This document shows, piece by piece, positions 24,401 to 35,418 of a DNA stretch of 64,000 nt (the stretch's first letter is position 1; each line of letters begins with the position of its first letter). The stretch is from NCBI GenBank assembly GCA_039654915.1, contig CM077594.1, forward strand, positions 99,338,893 through 99,402,892, in the 5' to 3' direction. Position numbers and translations under genes: made by a program. The stretch comes from Aquilaria yunnanensis (taxonomy: Eukaryota; Streptophyta; Magnoliopsida; Malvales; Thymelaeaceae). The notes beneath the pieces were generated by a model, which did not search any database, was not told where the DNA came from, and saw only the letters and a program-made list of their open reading frames with translations.

Positions 24401-26988
24401 ACTTCCTTTCCTTCACTACCAATCTCTCTTTCTCTCTTCATCGCCACCTTGTCCCATTCTTAGGCACCCCTTCTCAAGCGATCCTCGCCTCGCATTGTGC
24501 TATCACCATCGCATCCATACCGCACCATCATTGTCATCTAGTCATCATCACGCTACCTCCTGGCTCTGGCTTTGCCTCCGCATTAGTCACTCCTTTTTCT
24601 CCTCCTTGGTCACTGCTCATCATCACTTATTGTCTTCCACAGTCTTCTCATCTCACCTTGCCTAGGATCTCCAACACCCTCGACTCGAATCACCTCATAT
24701 CTCAGGTGATCCACACCTTGCATCGTGTTATCGCTGCTACATCCATACCTCACCATCACCATCGTCTCGTCGTCATCGGCCCACCTTTTGTCTTCTCTAA
24801 TCTTTGACTGGACCTTTCGTCTTATATAATCTCGTTTAAAACTCGATTGGTTGCTGGAGAAGATAGAATTGTGATCAGAAATTTTTACAATAATAAGTGT
24901 TAAATTTGTAAAATCAACACTATATCTAATTAGACATATGTGCATTATATCCATACATCTTTGAGATAAATATGTCACTACTATTTTCTTCACACACAAA
25001 TGGGTCACGGTCATTAAAAATGTGTGCTAACATTGGAAACTCATAATGTAAATCATTGTCAGGAAGGATCCTAAGCTTTGTTTAGCCATGCATGATAAGC
25101 AAAAATCTTATTGTTTCTCACTCTAGTTATTGAATAAGAACATCTAATAATGGCCTAAATATTTTTAATATGTTAGGAATTTGGTTAAAATTTAATAAAA
25201 AATTATTTAATTCAGGTAAAAAACATGAAAAATTAGAACATAATTAGATATGTTTGAGGTCAACAATACCAAAACAAAAAATTTTGTTATAATTAACACT
25301 CTCCAATGTGTAATTAGTGGATGATTCATTTTCATAATTTAACATAGTGTGATTTTTTACCCATTTTACAATGTGTAATTTAATTATGCGCACTTAAAAT
25401 ATGTTTGGATTAGGAAAGTAATTAAATAAACTAATGAGGTTCGTATTCATCCATGTTTTGGTGGATTCTTATGACACTGATATTATATGTTCCAACGAAC
25501 GATAATGAAGATATCTTGGTCAATGAATGAGATTAAAAGATACTCCGACCATCCATCCAATAATGCTAATAACTTATGGTCAAGTTGGCCTACAAGAACA
25601 CAAGCCAGGCAGGGGGGAAGTACGGGAAGGAAAGGTCAACACTTGTGGCAAGGGCAGTCACCAATTTAGGAACGATCAAATAAGCCACACTTGTTTATGA
25701 CTCAGTCCAAATTAGCAGTCACTGTTTTCCTTTGCTCAAAGATGCCACTCTTGTGTTTAAAGTGGCCCAACCAGTTGGCCAACCAAATCACCCACTATCC
25801 CTTAACTGGGAGGAACATTTCTTTAAAAACAAGGAATATTGTTCCTTCTTATACAAAAAGATACAATATTGTTCGTCACTTCGTACAAGTGTTGGACTTT
25901 TGTAATTAAATTAACGGAGCAAATCATAAATCGGGCAACCCATTTGCTTCTGCCTGCTGGCAGAATTTCCCTTTTTTACTGTATCTCTTGTTAACTAGGG
26001 GCCTATGGCTCTCGCTGTTTGTCTGAATCGGCCAACACATTTCACATCTCTTGTCTCAGTACAAGTCAAAGTCTCATTCTCACACACACCAATTGCCCCT
26101 TGTGCGTCGGGTATGTATCAGACACTCTTCTTCTGTCGAATCATATTTCTGATAATCACAATATGATTGCAAATGTTCAAGTTTGAAGCTTACACACCTG
26201 GTGTCGCTCAAGAGCATCCAAAAGAGACATGAAGATGTTGCTGAAAACAGGGGATCATAACGGAAATCTACAGTGTTTAATCGAAAGGAAGTTTGTCTCT
26301 TTGGATGCCTCTACTCCGAGGTTGGAGTTGGAGGATTGTCATGATCATGAACTTGGTCGTGAACAAAGCTATGCAGGGAACGAAGTGGTTACTGCTAAAT
26401 CCAATTCAAGAATTTGTATGATATGAGATGAGCCAAGTAGTTCGATGAGTCATCAGTTTTTGCATTTAAGCCTTGTTGAGTTGAGACAGAAGAAATTTCA
26501 TTCTCGCGTTGGTCAAGGTTTTATCTATCGGACTATCACTGAAACAAAGCCAAAACCTCTCCCTAATTGTAAATCTTGAAAGAAATTGTTCGATTTTGAT
26601 AGTTGAGTTTGAGCCTGTAATTCATATCGAGAGAGGTAGCCTTTTTGAATTTATTGAAACTAGGAGTGATTACTTTACTAACTTGAAATAGATAACTGGC
26701 GATTTCTTCGTTTTTCCATCCATAGCAGCTCGGTTGTAAGTATAACTGGCTGATTTGCTGCTTTGAAACATGAGTGGTTTATTTAGCATGAAAAAAACTA
26801 TTCTCGATGAATTAGGACAACTCGCAAACATGAGTGGTTTATTTGCTATTTTTACCTTATATTACATGATCACGGCACGCACATTAATGCACACGAAGTC
26901 TCTGAAGCACCAGAACATGTTCTCCTGTAAACAATAAACTAGCCTAGCCCAAATTACTTTAAGGTGCACGAATGGTCGTCGCCACTTA
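21435..26988. other. Gene-poor region upstream of zinc-finger gene
   Basis: No gene could be supported. A pyrimidine-rich, GC-richer segment at 24330-24830 contains a diverged direct repeat (GCATCCATACCGCACCATCA and, later, ACATCCATACCTCACCATCA) and looks like transposon interior. A 36-residue frame from ATG at 26005 and a 65-residue frame at 26229-26426 are adjacent and could be exons of a small or dead gene, but neither has a recognisable domain. Confidence 0.3.
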
Positions 26989-28324
26989 TGTTGGATTTGT
27001 TCCATTCATGGCTAATATTTATTTATTTTGATGATAATAAAATATAGTTATTTTATGTGTTTCAAAGTTTTACGTAAAGATTTATACATTGACCTTTTAT
27101 TGATAAAGTTTTGATCTTTGTAAGGAAAATTATTTCATAAGTATATTTGAAGTATTCATATTGATTCAAGCATTGCTTGTGAAGGAAGAAATCATTTTGG
27201 AAAAAAATTCATTGAAGTTTGGAAGTTTGAAAATGAAAAAATCCTGGAACTACAGTTTCAACAGGGTGAAACTTTTTCAACCGGGTGAAACTGGAGTCAG
27301 TTTTCGAACCCGAGAGAATTTTATTTCTGGACAAAAAAATCATTCGAGTGAAATTTTTTCACCTGGGTGAAATTGGACTCAGTTTTCGCATTTTATTTTC
27401 TGGACAAGAAAATCATTCAAATGAACAATTTTCAACCGGGTGAAACTTGAATTCCAGACCTACGCGCAAGTTTCCAGTTCGAAAAATCTTTGAAAAATAA
27501 ATATAAATTCATGTCACGTCAGATTCCACGTGTATAAAGTGCTGGCAGCTCATTAATTACAAATATAACCATTGGAGGTCAAACCTTGACTTTCGTTATC
27601 AGACAGAATTTTCAACCGAGTTAAAATATTTCACCCAGATGAAACTATGCGACAGACGCAAAAACCTGTCAAATTTGATAGCAACGGTCACCTGCTTTCT
27701 TAGAGACATTTCTGACTTTCCCAACGGTTCTTCAACGTCTCTTTGGCCCCCAAATGAGCATAAATACATGGAGAAACACTTTGGAGACAACTCTTGGCCA
27801 TTAGAAGTAAAGATTGATCATAAAAAACTCATCAAAGTGTTCATCATTTGAGAAAAGAGCCAAGAGTTGTGTTTTCACTTGTATATCTAGCTTGAGTGCT
27901 ATTGTGTGAGCTTATAAGATTGTAAACATTTCAAGTCTTAGAATTTCTTGAGTGTAGAGTGGTTTCTAGTGAGCCTTGAAGAAAACTAGGGAGTGGTTTC
28001 TAGTGAGCCTTGAAGAAAATTAGATATTGATTTGGTGTGAACCTTGAAGAAAACACTATTGTAATTTTGATCAAGATATAGTGGAGGAAATCTCAAGTGG
28101 GCAAGCTTGAGGAGAGGACATAAACTCCGGTTGGTGGAGTTGAACCTCTATAAATCCTGGTGCACTCTTTTCTTTATCCTCATTTATTTACTTGCTTTAT
28201 TTGAGTTTAATATTACTTGATTGTTCTTGATCTTTGGTTGAGTAAATTTAGTTGTAAAATTTGATTTTGCTAAAGTTTTTAAAACAACCAATTCACCCCC
28301 CTCTTGGTTGCACTTGGGCTAACA
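26989..28324 (+). mobile_element. Solo LTR of a Copia-type retrotransposon
   Basis: It starts TGTTGG and ends CTAACA (TG..CA with short inverted ends), and is flanked by a perfect 5-bp duplication ACTTA (26984-26988 and 28325-28329). Length 1,336 bp. TTTTGATGATAATAAA near the start and AACCAATTCACCCCCCTCTT near the end are typical of LTRs of SIRE/Maximus-like Copia elements. No primer-binding site follows and there is no gag-pol nearby, so it is a solo LTR left by LTR-LTR recombination. Two GAGTGGTTTCTAGTGAGCCT repeats occur at about 27958 and 27992. The family assignment is from memory of LTR motifs. Confidence 0.9.
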
Positions 28325-28329
28325 ACTTA

Positions 28330-28849
28330 TATTTACATTTATTCAAAAAATTATGGATCAAATTCATGAGCCAGGATAAGAAATATAAGAGAATGGTTGA
28401 CACTAGAAAAGGAGATGTTCTAGTACTACAAACCCAACCCAGGTATCGACATACAACACCCAAACAAACAAATCAAAAGCGAGACACATAGATCCACATT
28501 TATAATCTCACTCACATAATAATAAAAGAAAAAAAATGGAATGAGGAATGTTGGGATAAAATTTTCTTTTTTTTTTTCCCCAATATCTTCTAGTATCTGG
28601 TACTTATAGTAATTGAGACTCGAACCATGTTGACTTGCTTCTGTAGAAATTTTGTAAAATTTATTTTTCTATTTATATGATTCAAATTCAGGGCCTTACG
28701 TAAAAACAAAAAACAAAACAAAACAAAAAGTAATGAAACCTAATTCCAAAAACATGTCGTAGAAAAAGAAACCGTCCCTAAAAAGGTGTGCCGAGTACAA
28801 TAGAAGCCCTTGTTATTGAAGTGACACGCGTATGATTTAAAGCTATATT
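28330..28849. other. No gene seen between solo LTR and foldback repeat
   Basis: AT-rich sequence with no recognisable element ends or coding frame. Confidence 0.35.
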
Positions 28850-31710
28850 GCATGATTTGCTGTTAAAATATACCTATTTTACACTTTTATATCTATTTTG
28901 TCAAATGTTGTAAGAGCAAAATTAAAATAACGTATTATAGTAAATAAGTTCCTCATTCCATTATCTCGATCAATGTCGACGAAAATTTAAGGAAAAAATC
29001 TAAAACTAGCCATTAAACACAAGTAAAACAAGAATCCTCAAACATAAATTTGGACACATAACCCCTCAAATAATAAAACAACTTAAAATAGAATAAAAAA
29101 TTTTAAAAAACTATAAATTTAACATGCCCATAAAAAATTAAAGTATTCAATCCCTTCAAATAATTATGGAGAATATTTTAGATGCCAAAAAAAAAAAATA
29201 ATTTGACACACTTATAAATTTTTTTCAACTTAAACCTTAAATAACAAAAAAACTGAAAAGTAAAATGAAAATCTATCAATTTGACATGATCATCCCAAAT
29301 TAAGAAACCCAAGCTATTCAAATACTTATGGAGATTATTCTAGATGCGAAAGAAATAGAATTTAACACATTTATTTTTTTCAACTTAAAACATAAAATAG
29401 CAAAAAAAAAATAAAAAATAGAATGAAAAATAAAATATTACCAATTTGAAATGTCCATCCCAAATTGAAGCTATATGTGAAATAAATATAATTTGACATA
29501 CTTATCTATTTTTTTCAACTTAAACCATAAAATAGCAAAAAATTATTGAAGCTATATGTGAAATAAATATAATTTGACATACTTATCTATTTTTTTCAAC
29601 TTAAACCATAAAATAGCAAAAAATTAAAAATAGAATAAAAATTAAAAAAAATTATGAATTCAAATTTTTCATCCAAAATTAAAGAATAAAATACCTTGAA
29701 ATAATTTTGGATACTAATCTATATGCTAAATAAATATAATTTGACACACTTATCTATTTTTTTAAACTTAAACCATAAAATAGGGGGAAAAAAAGTAGAA
29801 TGAAAAATAAAAAATTACCAATTCAACATGACCATAATAAATTAAAGTAAAAAATACAATGAAATAAATATGGAGGCTATTGTAGATTCCAAATAAATAG
29901 AATTTGACACACTTATTTTTTTTTCAACTTAAACCATAAATTAGCAAAAAAATAAAATAAAAATAAAAAAAATTACAAATTCAACATGCCCAACCAAAAT
30001 TGATGCCCAGCCCCTTGAAATAATTATTTATACTAATTTAGATACTAAGAAAACATAATTTGACACCCTTATCTATTTTTTTCAACTTAAACACTAAATA
30101 GCAAAAACAAACTGATAAATAGAATGAGAAAATAAAATAAAACACGACCAATTTAACATTCCCATCTCAAATTAAAGCATGTATAATTATTTGAAGGGAT
30201 TTGATGGTTTAATTTTGGTTTGGCATGTTGAATTGGCAATTTTTTTTATTTTTCATTATACTTTTTTTTTTCTATTTTATAGTTTAATTTGAATAAATGG
30301 ATAAGTGTGTCAAATTTTGTTTCTTTGGAATCAAGAATAGTATACATAATTATTTAAATGGATTTTATGCTTGAATTTGGGATGTGCATGTCTAACTAGT
30401 ATTTTTTTATTTTCATTCTTTTTTTTTTTCTATTTATTGTTTAAGTTGAGAAAAATAGATAAGTGTGTCAAATTATATTTCTTTGGCATCTAAACTAGTC
30501 TCCACATTTATATCAAGGTACTTCATACTTTAATTTAGTATGGTCATTTCAAATTGGTATTTTTTCATTTTTTACTCCACCTTTTGGTTGTCTTGCTATT
30601 TTATGAATTAAGTTTAAAAAATAGATAAGCGTGTCAAATTCTATTTATTTAGATTCCATGATAGTAGATATAATTATTTCAAGGTATTTTATGCATTAAT
30701 TTTGGATGGATTGGCATTTTTTTTATTCTATTTTCATTTTTTTGCTATTTTATGGTTTAAGTTGAAAAAATAGATAAGTGTGTCAAATTATATTTATTTC
30801 AGATGCAGAATAGTCTCCATAATTATTTCAAGGGATTGTATTCTTCAATTTTGGATGGACATGTCAAATTGGTAATTTTTTTATTTTTGTTTCTATTTTT
30901 TATTTCTTTGCTATTTTATAGTTTAATTTTGAAAAAAATAGATAAGTATGTTGAATTCTATTTATTTGGCATCTAGAATAGTATATATAAATATTTCAAG
31001 GTTTGAAAATAAATAAATAAGTGGGTCGAATTTTATTTCTTCAGAATATAGAATATTCTCCATAATTGTTTCATCAAATTTTATTCTTTAAATTAAGATG
31101 AGAATGTCAAATTCGTAATTTTTTATTTTTCATTCTATTTTTCAATTTTTTTTACTGTTTTAATGATTTAATTTGAAAAAATAGATAATTGTATAAATTT
31201 ATTTTTTTCAGAATCTTAAAATTTCTCTATAATTATTTGAAGGGATTAGACACTTTAATTTGGTATTGGTTGTTAAATTGGTAGTTTTTCATTCTATTTT
31301 TGTCTCTTTTTTTTCTATTTAGGGTTTAAGTTAAAAAAAATGGATAAGTGTATCAAAATATATATTTTTTGGCATCTAAAGTTTTTTTCATAATTATTTG
31401 AAGGGATTAGATAGTTTAATTTTTTATGGGTATGTTAAATTTTTAATTTTTCATTCTATTTTAAGGTTTTCTTTTTTTGCTATTTTGAAGGGTCATGTAT
31501 TCTAAATTTATATTTGTGGGACCTTGTGTCCATTTTGATCTCTTTCACAGCCTAATTTTAGATTTTTCCATTAAATTTCTGTAAATAGTAATAAAGATAA
31601 TGGGAAGAGTGACATTTTTGTTACAAAACATAATTTTAATCATACTTTTGCAATATTCAACAATTGAAGTTTAATATATGAAATGATTTATATTTTAAGA
31701 GTAGATAATG
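28850..31710. repeat. Giant foldback (hairpin) repeat of ~160-bp units
   Basis: The left arm repeats ATTTGACACACTTATCTATT..CAACTTAAACCATAAAATAGCAAA, with the motif near 29049, 29200, 29358, 29489, 29570, 29739, 29901 and 30058. The right arm carries the reverse complement (..AAATAGATAAGTGTGTCAAATT..) near 30310, 30468, 30635, 30785, 30951, 31024, 31192 and 31350. The two sets mirror each other around about 30185. Similarity of the arms fades outwards but is still visible at CTGTTAAAATATA (28870) versus TATATTTTAAGAG (31690). An ~81-bp local duplication occurs at 29489-29570. This is the form of a foldback transposon whose TIRs are made of subrepeats. No TSD or coding region was found. Confidence 0.8.
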
Positions 31711-32088
31711 TGATTTAGCCTAAATGAAATTTATGAATATAAATTGAGCCTTAATGAAAACTTGTTATCTACTGGAGTTGTACGAGGATTAATTAAAATT
31801 CATGTGTCTTGTATTACTATTCCAGACTATACTGTGTACTGTAATTTTATGTGCAAGTGCAGCTTGATTGAGGAGAACACAATGCTTCCTTGTTAACATT
31901 AAATTACTATTGATTATCGTTGTCCCCGTAGTTACTTCAAGTGCGGCCACCACCATTTTCTTTTGTCAAACATCACAATGGTACCTACAAGATCAAAAAC
32001 CCCTTCCACCCTATGAACTTTGTCAATTTGGATATTTTATTTTTTAACTTTGATTCGGATACACTCATTTCTCTAATTTTAAAAATTA

Positions 32089-33068
32089 CTCCCTCCGTTT
32101 TATAATAGATGAAATGTTTTTTTCTTTTACACAGAAATTAAAATATATATAATTTTTATTATTTTTTGTGTAATGAGAGTTTAACTGCCTATTCGGTGGG
32201 GATTAACAGATTCCTATTAACATGTTTTTACTGACAGGGCATCAGAGTTTTAGTAAGGCCCCTAATTTGCTTCCATTATTACCCCCACAACAGAACCTAA
32301 TTACCCTTGGCATAATCGCTTGAATTTGTCCTCAGATCTTGTGTTTCCAGGCGTCTATGCTCGTCCCAGCCGATCCAATCTAGCAAGCTTCGCAGTGGCC
32401 TCATGTTACTAGGTCAGCCCTTAATACGACCAAGCCGGAGGATGACCGTATTCACAGGAGCCGATTGAAACCAGACCAGAAAGCCTCGATCTGTCGCCAG
32501 CAATTTACTTGCCTTAGTTTTTGCTATTGCCGGCGTCTCTCAAGAACCTTAATCGAGCGTCCTTCTCAGCCTTAATCACCAGCATCTCTCTCGGTTTAAG
32601 TCATTGAAGTCTTTCTCGGCCTTAATCAATGGCATCTCTCTCGGTTTTAATCGCCGGCATCCCCTCAACCTTAATTACTACCACCATGAACAGTTGTATG
32701 ATTTGGCAAACGTCTCTGTGTTGCCCAGGGTGGTTGGGGCAATTAACACATGATAAGGTGGGAGAAACTTGAAGGGCAAATATGTCAGCTTAAATATGGT
32801 CCCTACATCTAGAAAAAGAAACTTGAAAAACGCATTAACGTTGTGGTATTAACTCCCACCGAATTTTTTTTTTTTTTTTTAGATTTTGTGCAATAAGAGA
32901 TTGAATGAAGATTTAAAAAAAAATTATTGGGTTTTTTGTAATGAGAGTTTAAATATAGGTAAAAATAAATAAATTGATTGTTTAAAATTTTTAAAAAGAA
33001 AAAACGTTTCAACCTTTTATGGACATCCCAAAAAGGAATACGTTTCATCTAAATTGAGACGGAGTGAG
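32089..33068. mobile_element. Stowaway-type (Tc1/mariner) element, interrupted
   Basis: The left end CTCCCTCCGTTTTATAATAG and the inverted right end CTCACTCCGTCTCAATTTAG are the Stowaway signature. Both sides are flanked by TA (32087-32088 and 33069-33070), the target of this superfamily. Both ends then share AGATGAAA. It sits in the left arm of the outer element and is itself interrupted by the unit at 32191-32864. Confidence 0.85.
32191..32864. mobile_element. Innermost TIR element
   Basis: The left end ATTCGGTGGGGATTAACA and inverted right end ATTCGGTGGGAGTTAATA match over about 40 bp with gaps (TTAACATGTTTTT versus TTAATGCGTTTTT follow). The interior is GC-rich, with a CAGCCTTAATCACCAGCATCTCTCTCGG-like unit repeated about three times at 32560-32680. 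The exact ends and TSD are unresolved, and no gene is recognised inside. Confidence 0.55.
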
Positions 33069-33644
33069 TACTTTTTACCCCCATCAACTCACTTAAATGG
33101 GCGTTTACGTGATATGAGGACCAAAATAAATATAAAACAAATGATGAAAGACTAACTGGTAACTTTTACGATATAAACCTCTTTCTATTAAATGAGTTAG
33201 GCACTAGAATTAAATGAATCATATTTCAATGTAAAATATTGGCTAGATTGTGAAGATTATACAGGGTTGATGGTTCCTGAATTATTTAAGTTGAGAAAAT
33301 TGAAGTAGATAGTTAAAATAATGTAAGCGTTTGAGTTAAATAATTAGTTAGTCATTCATCTTCCATTTGATTTTTGTTTTGGTCCTCATATAACTTAAAT
33401 AACTGTTTAAGTGAATTGATTTGATGAAATAAAAGGTATCAATTTTTAAAATTTGAGGAGTGAATGAACCCAAATCAAAGTTAAAGGCAAAAGGAATGAG
33501 TTGACAAAGTTCAAGGGTGAAAGGGTCTTTAAGGCAGTATCTATAAAGTACTATTATTTTCTTTTTAGTTCAATTCAGCCACTAATCTTTTGTTATTCCT
33601 AAATAAAACGTTGTAAATCACAATGTATCAAGAACTTGTTTTAA

Positions 33645-33947
33645 CTCAAGTCAACTGAATTATTTTTACTTCTACTTTTTTTTACTTGAAATTAATTTCA
33701 TTTGAAAGCCAGCATCATATAGATACAATAATCTATTTGAAATTAAATTTTCATGATACTGTTAAATTTGTATAAAAAATTTTTAATGCCTTAAACTCAA
33801 AAAAATTCATACAAATTTAGTAAGATTGCAAAAATTATATTTTTAATGAATTATTATAGCTACATAATATTAAATTTTAATTAAACTGAATTTCAAGTAA
33901 AAAATATAAGAATAAAAATAAATCATTTTAAAGTCGAGTGTAAGTCA
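33645..33947. mobile_element. Palindromic MITE, copy 1
   Basis: The left TIR ACTCAAGTCAACTGAATTATT..TTTTTTTACTTGAAATTAATTT pairs with an inverted right end (GAATTTCAAGTAAAAAATAT..AAGTCGAGTGTAAGT). The AATGCCTTAAA..AAAATTCATA centre and end motifs are shared with the copy at 41570-41890. Confidence 0.65.
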
Positions 33948-34110
33948 ATAAGACAACCTAGGGCTTGTTTGTTTTAGTTTAACATAAGTCAGTTAACACG
34001 TTTTTTTGGCTTCGGTCCAGTACGTTCACTTTTTGTTCCCTTTTTGCCAATTTTCCAAATCTCTACAACAATCATACCCATTCCACTTCTGATCTCCAAT
34101 TCTCCACCGT

Positions 34111-34430
34111 TTCGCAGGAGGCACCGTCCTTTGCTTCTCCAAAGACATTGCCGATAACAAGGGTGCTTGCATCCTCGTGGTTTGTGCTGAGATCACCGCT
34201 GTGACCGCGACCCGTCTAAAATGCACCTTGACTCCCTTGTCGGCCAGGCCTTCTTCACCGACGGAGCCGTAACGCTCATCGTCGGCGCTAATCCTAACAC
34301 CAAGATCGAGCGTCCCCTGTTCCAACTCATCTGGACGGCGAAGACAATAGTCCTCAATTTCAAAGGGTCCATCAATGGGCACTTGTGCGAAGTGGGTTTT
34401 GATCTGAAATCATTGCGGCCGAACCTCCGT
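34111..34430 (+). pseudogene. Captured chalcone synthase / type III PKS exon fragment
   Basis: The translation gives [29 protein letters not shown], then after a frameshift [30 protein letters not shown] and GHLCEVGFDL. These match consecutive conserved CHS blocks ([69 protein letters not shown]). The FRGPSD stretch is missing at the frameshift. The residue that would be the catalytic Cys just before FAGG reads Arg. Upstream and downstream parts of the gene are absent. It is therefore a non-functional fragment carried inside a TIR element. Stilbene synthase or another type III PKS is equally possible as the source. Confidence 0.85.
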
Positions 34431-34710
34431 AATCCAACCCATAGATACCAAGTTGGATGTTTGGAAGCTTGTCACCGTCAAACGAAACAAAACTCTAGTT
34501 ATGAGCTCTTCGTCGACTGGACGGCGAAGACGATCGTCCCTGATCTCGAAGGGTCCATCAACGAGCACTTGCGCGAAGTGGGTCTTGATCTAAAATTGTT
34601 GCAACCGAGCCTCCGTAATCCGTAATTCGACCCAGAGATGCTAAGTTTGATGTTTGGAAGCTCATCACCGTTAAACGAAACAAAACTCTGTTTATGAGCT
34701 CTCTGTCAAT
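34330..34710 (+). repeat. ~187-bp tandem duplication inside the CHS-like insert
   Basis: CTGGACGGCGAAGAC..AAGGGTCCATCAA..GCACTTG.GCGAAGTGGGT..GATCT and the following CGTAATCC..GATGTTTGGAAGCT...AACGAAACAAAACTCT appear twice, starting about 34330 and 34517. The two units differ by scattered substitutions, so the duplication is not recent. Confidence 0.8.
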
Positions 34711-34857
34711 TGAATCGTATGGACCAAAGAGAGACAAGTAAAATATGTGAAATTGGGGGGCAAATAAGTGAATAAATGGTGGATCCCATAATCAGTCAAA
34801 ATGAACAGGCTTCTTAACATGTTAACCTCCTCACGTTAACATAAAACGAACTGCTAG

Positions 34858-35418
34858 TTAATGTTTGTAGCTCCCCAACAAAATCAATAGGTCTCGGACA
34901 TCCCTCGACAAAAAGCCGAATTCGATACCCATTTAGGCGAATTAGGTACAAGTACAACCGGTAAATTGCGGTTTCAAGTCTTCAAATTTTTTTAGAAATT
35001 AGACAGATTCCACTCAACGGCTTTTATATATTTTGTAGTTACTTCTAAATATATTTTCTTTTTAAAAAAAAAACTTAACATGGGTATAATAGTTTATTAT
35101 GGTAAAATGACCCTGTTCATTGGAGGCCAAATTAGGTTTTGATCCACTAACATAGTTCTATGGGGCCTAAAATTGATTATTTCTTCAGGGGCTTGGTCGT
35201 CTGGCTAGAGAACTTATGAAGCACAAATCATTAGAATTGACCTTGGTCCTCAGATCTAGTTAAGGTTAAATTGCAATGCACTTCCAGTCTATTTGTTAAG
35301 GTCATCCAGATTTTAACCGAGAAAAGACATATTTCTATAAGTTTGTAATATAAGTGGTTTATTCGACTTAGAAAATTCATGCCCACATTGAGGCAAACAC
35401 AAACATAAGCATTTCTTT
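34858..35418. other. No gene seen
   Basis: Unique-looking AT-rich sequence. The block TATTATGGTAAAATG..GGCCAAATTAGG near 35096 has a diverged direct match near 41513. Confidence 0.35.

Larger units (their letters stand above)
31985..33545. mobile_element. Outer long-TIR element of a three-level nest
   Basis: Left arm pieces CCACCCTATGAACTTTGTCAA, TAACTTTGATTCGGATACA and TATGAGGACCAAAATAAA reappear inverted in the right arm as TTGACAAAGTTCAAGGGTGAAA, CCAAATCAAAGTTAAAGG and TTTGTTTTGGTCCTCATAT. The left arm is split by the Stowaway-like element at 32089-33068: the homology resumes directly after it. TIRs total about 200 bp each. The ends are approximate and no TSD is resolved. The superfamily is likely Mutator, on TIR length only. 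Confidence 0.65.
33961..34857. mobile_element. TIR element carrying a chalcone-synthase-like fragment
   Basis: The left end (GGGCTTGTTTGTTTTAGTTTAACATAAG..GTTAACACGTT) matches the inverted right end (GTTCGTTTTATGTTAACGTGAG..GTTAACATGTT) at about 27 of 36 positions. CTAG is present at both outer edges (33957-33960 and 34854-34857) and could be part of a duplication, but no clear TSD class can be assigned. The GC-rich interior is unlike its surroundings and holds the CHS-like fragment plus a ~187-bp tandem duplication. GGGCTTGTTTG-type ends are seen in Harbinger/Tourist-like elements. The family is uncertain. Confidence 0.65.

Noticed and set aside
24352..24807. 151-residue open frame in pyrimidine-rich DNA
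   Set aside because: The composition (Ser/His/Leu/Pro) follows from the C/T-rich strand; no domain, and overlapping frames are equally open.
23890..25010. Mutator-like element around the pyrimidine-rich block
   Set aside because: The similar TAAATATGTCACT words near 23986 and 24966 are in direct, not inverted, orientation, so no TIR pair was supported.
26005..26426. Possible two-exon small gene (MALAVCLNRPTHF.. and MKMLLKTGDHNGN..)
   Set aside because: The junction phase could not be fixed, no domain was recognised and the DNA is repeat-flanked; described only within the intergenic entry.
34221..34625. 134-residue open frame over the CHS-like region, as an intact gene
   Set aside because: It lacks both ends of any CHS, the FAGG part is in another frame, and it runs on through the second copy of the duplication, so it is a fragment, not a gene.
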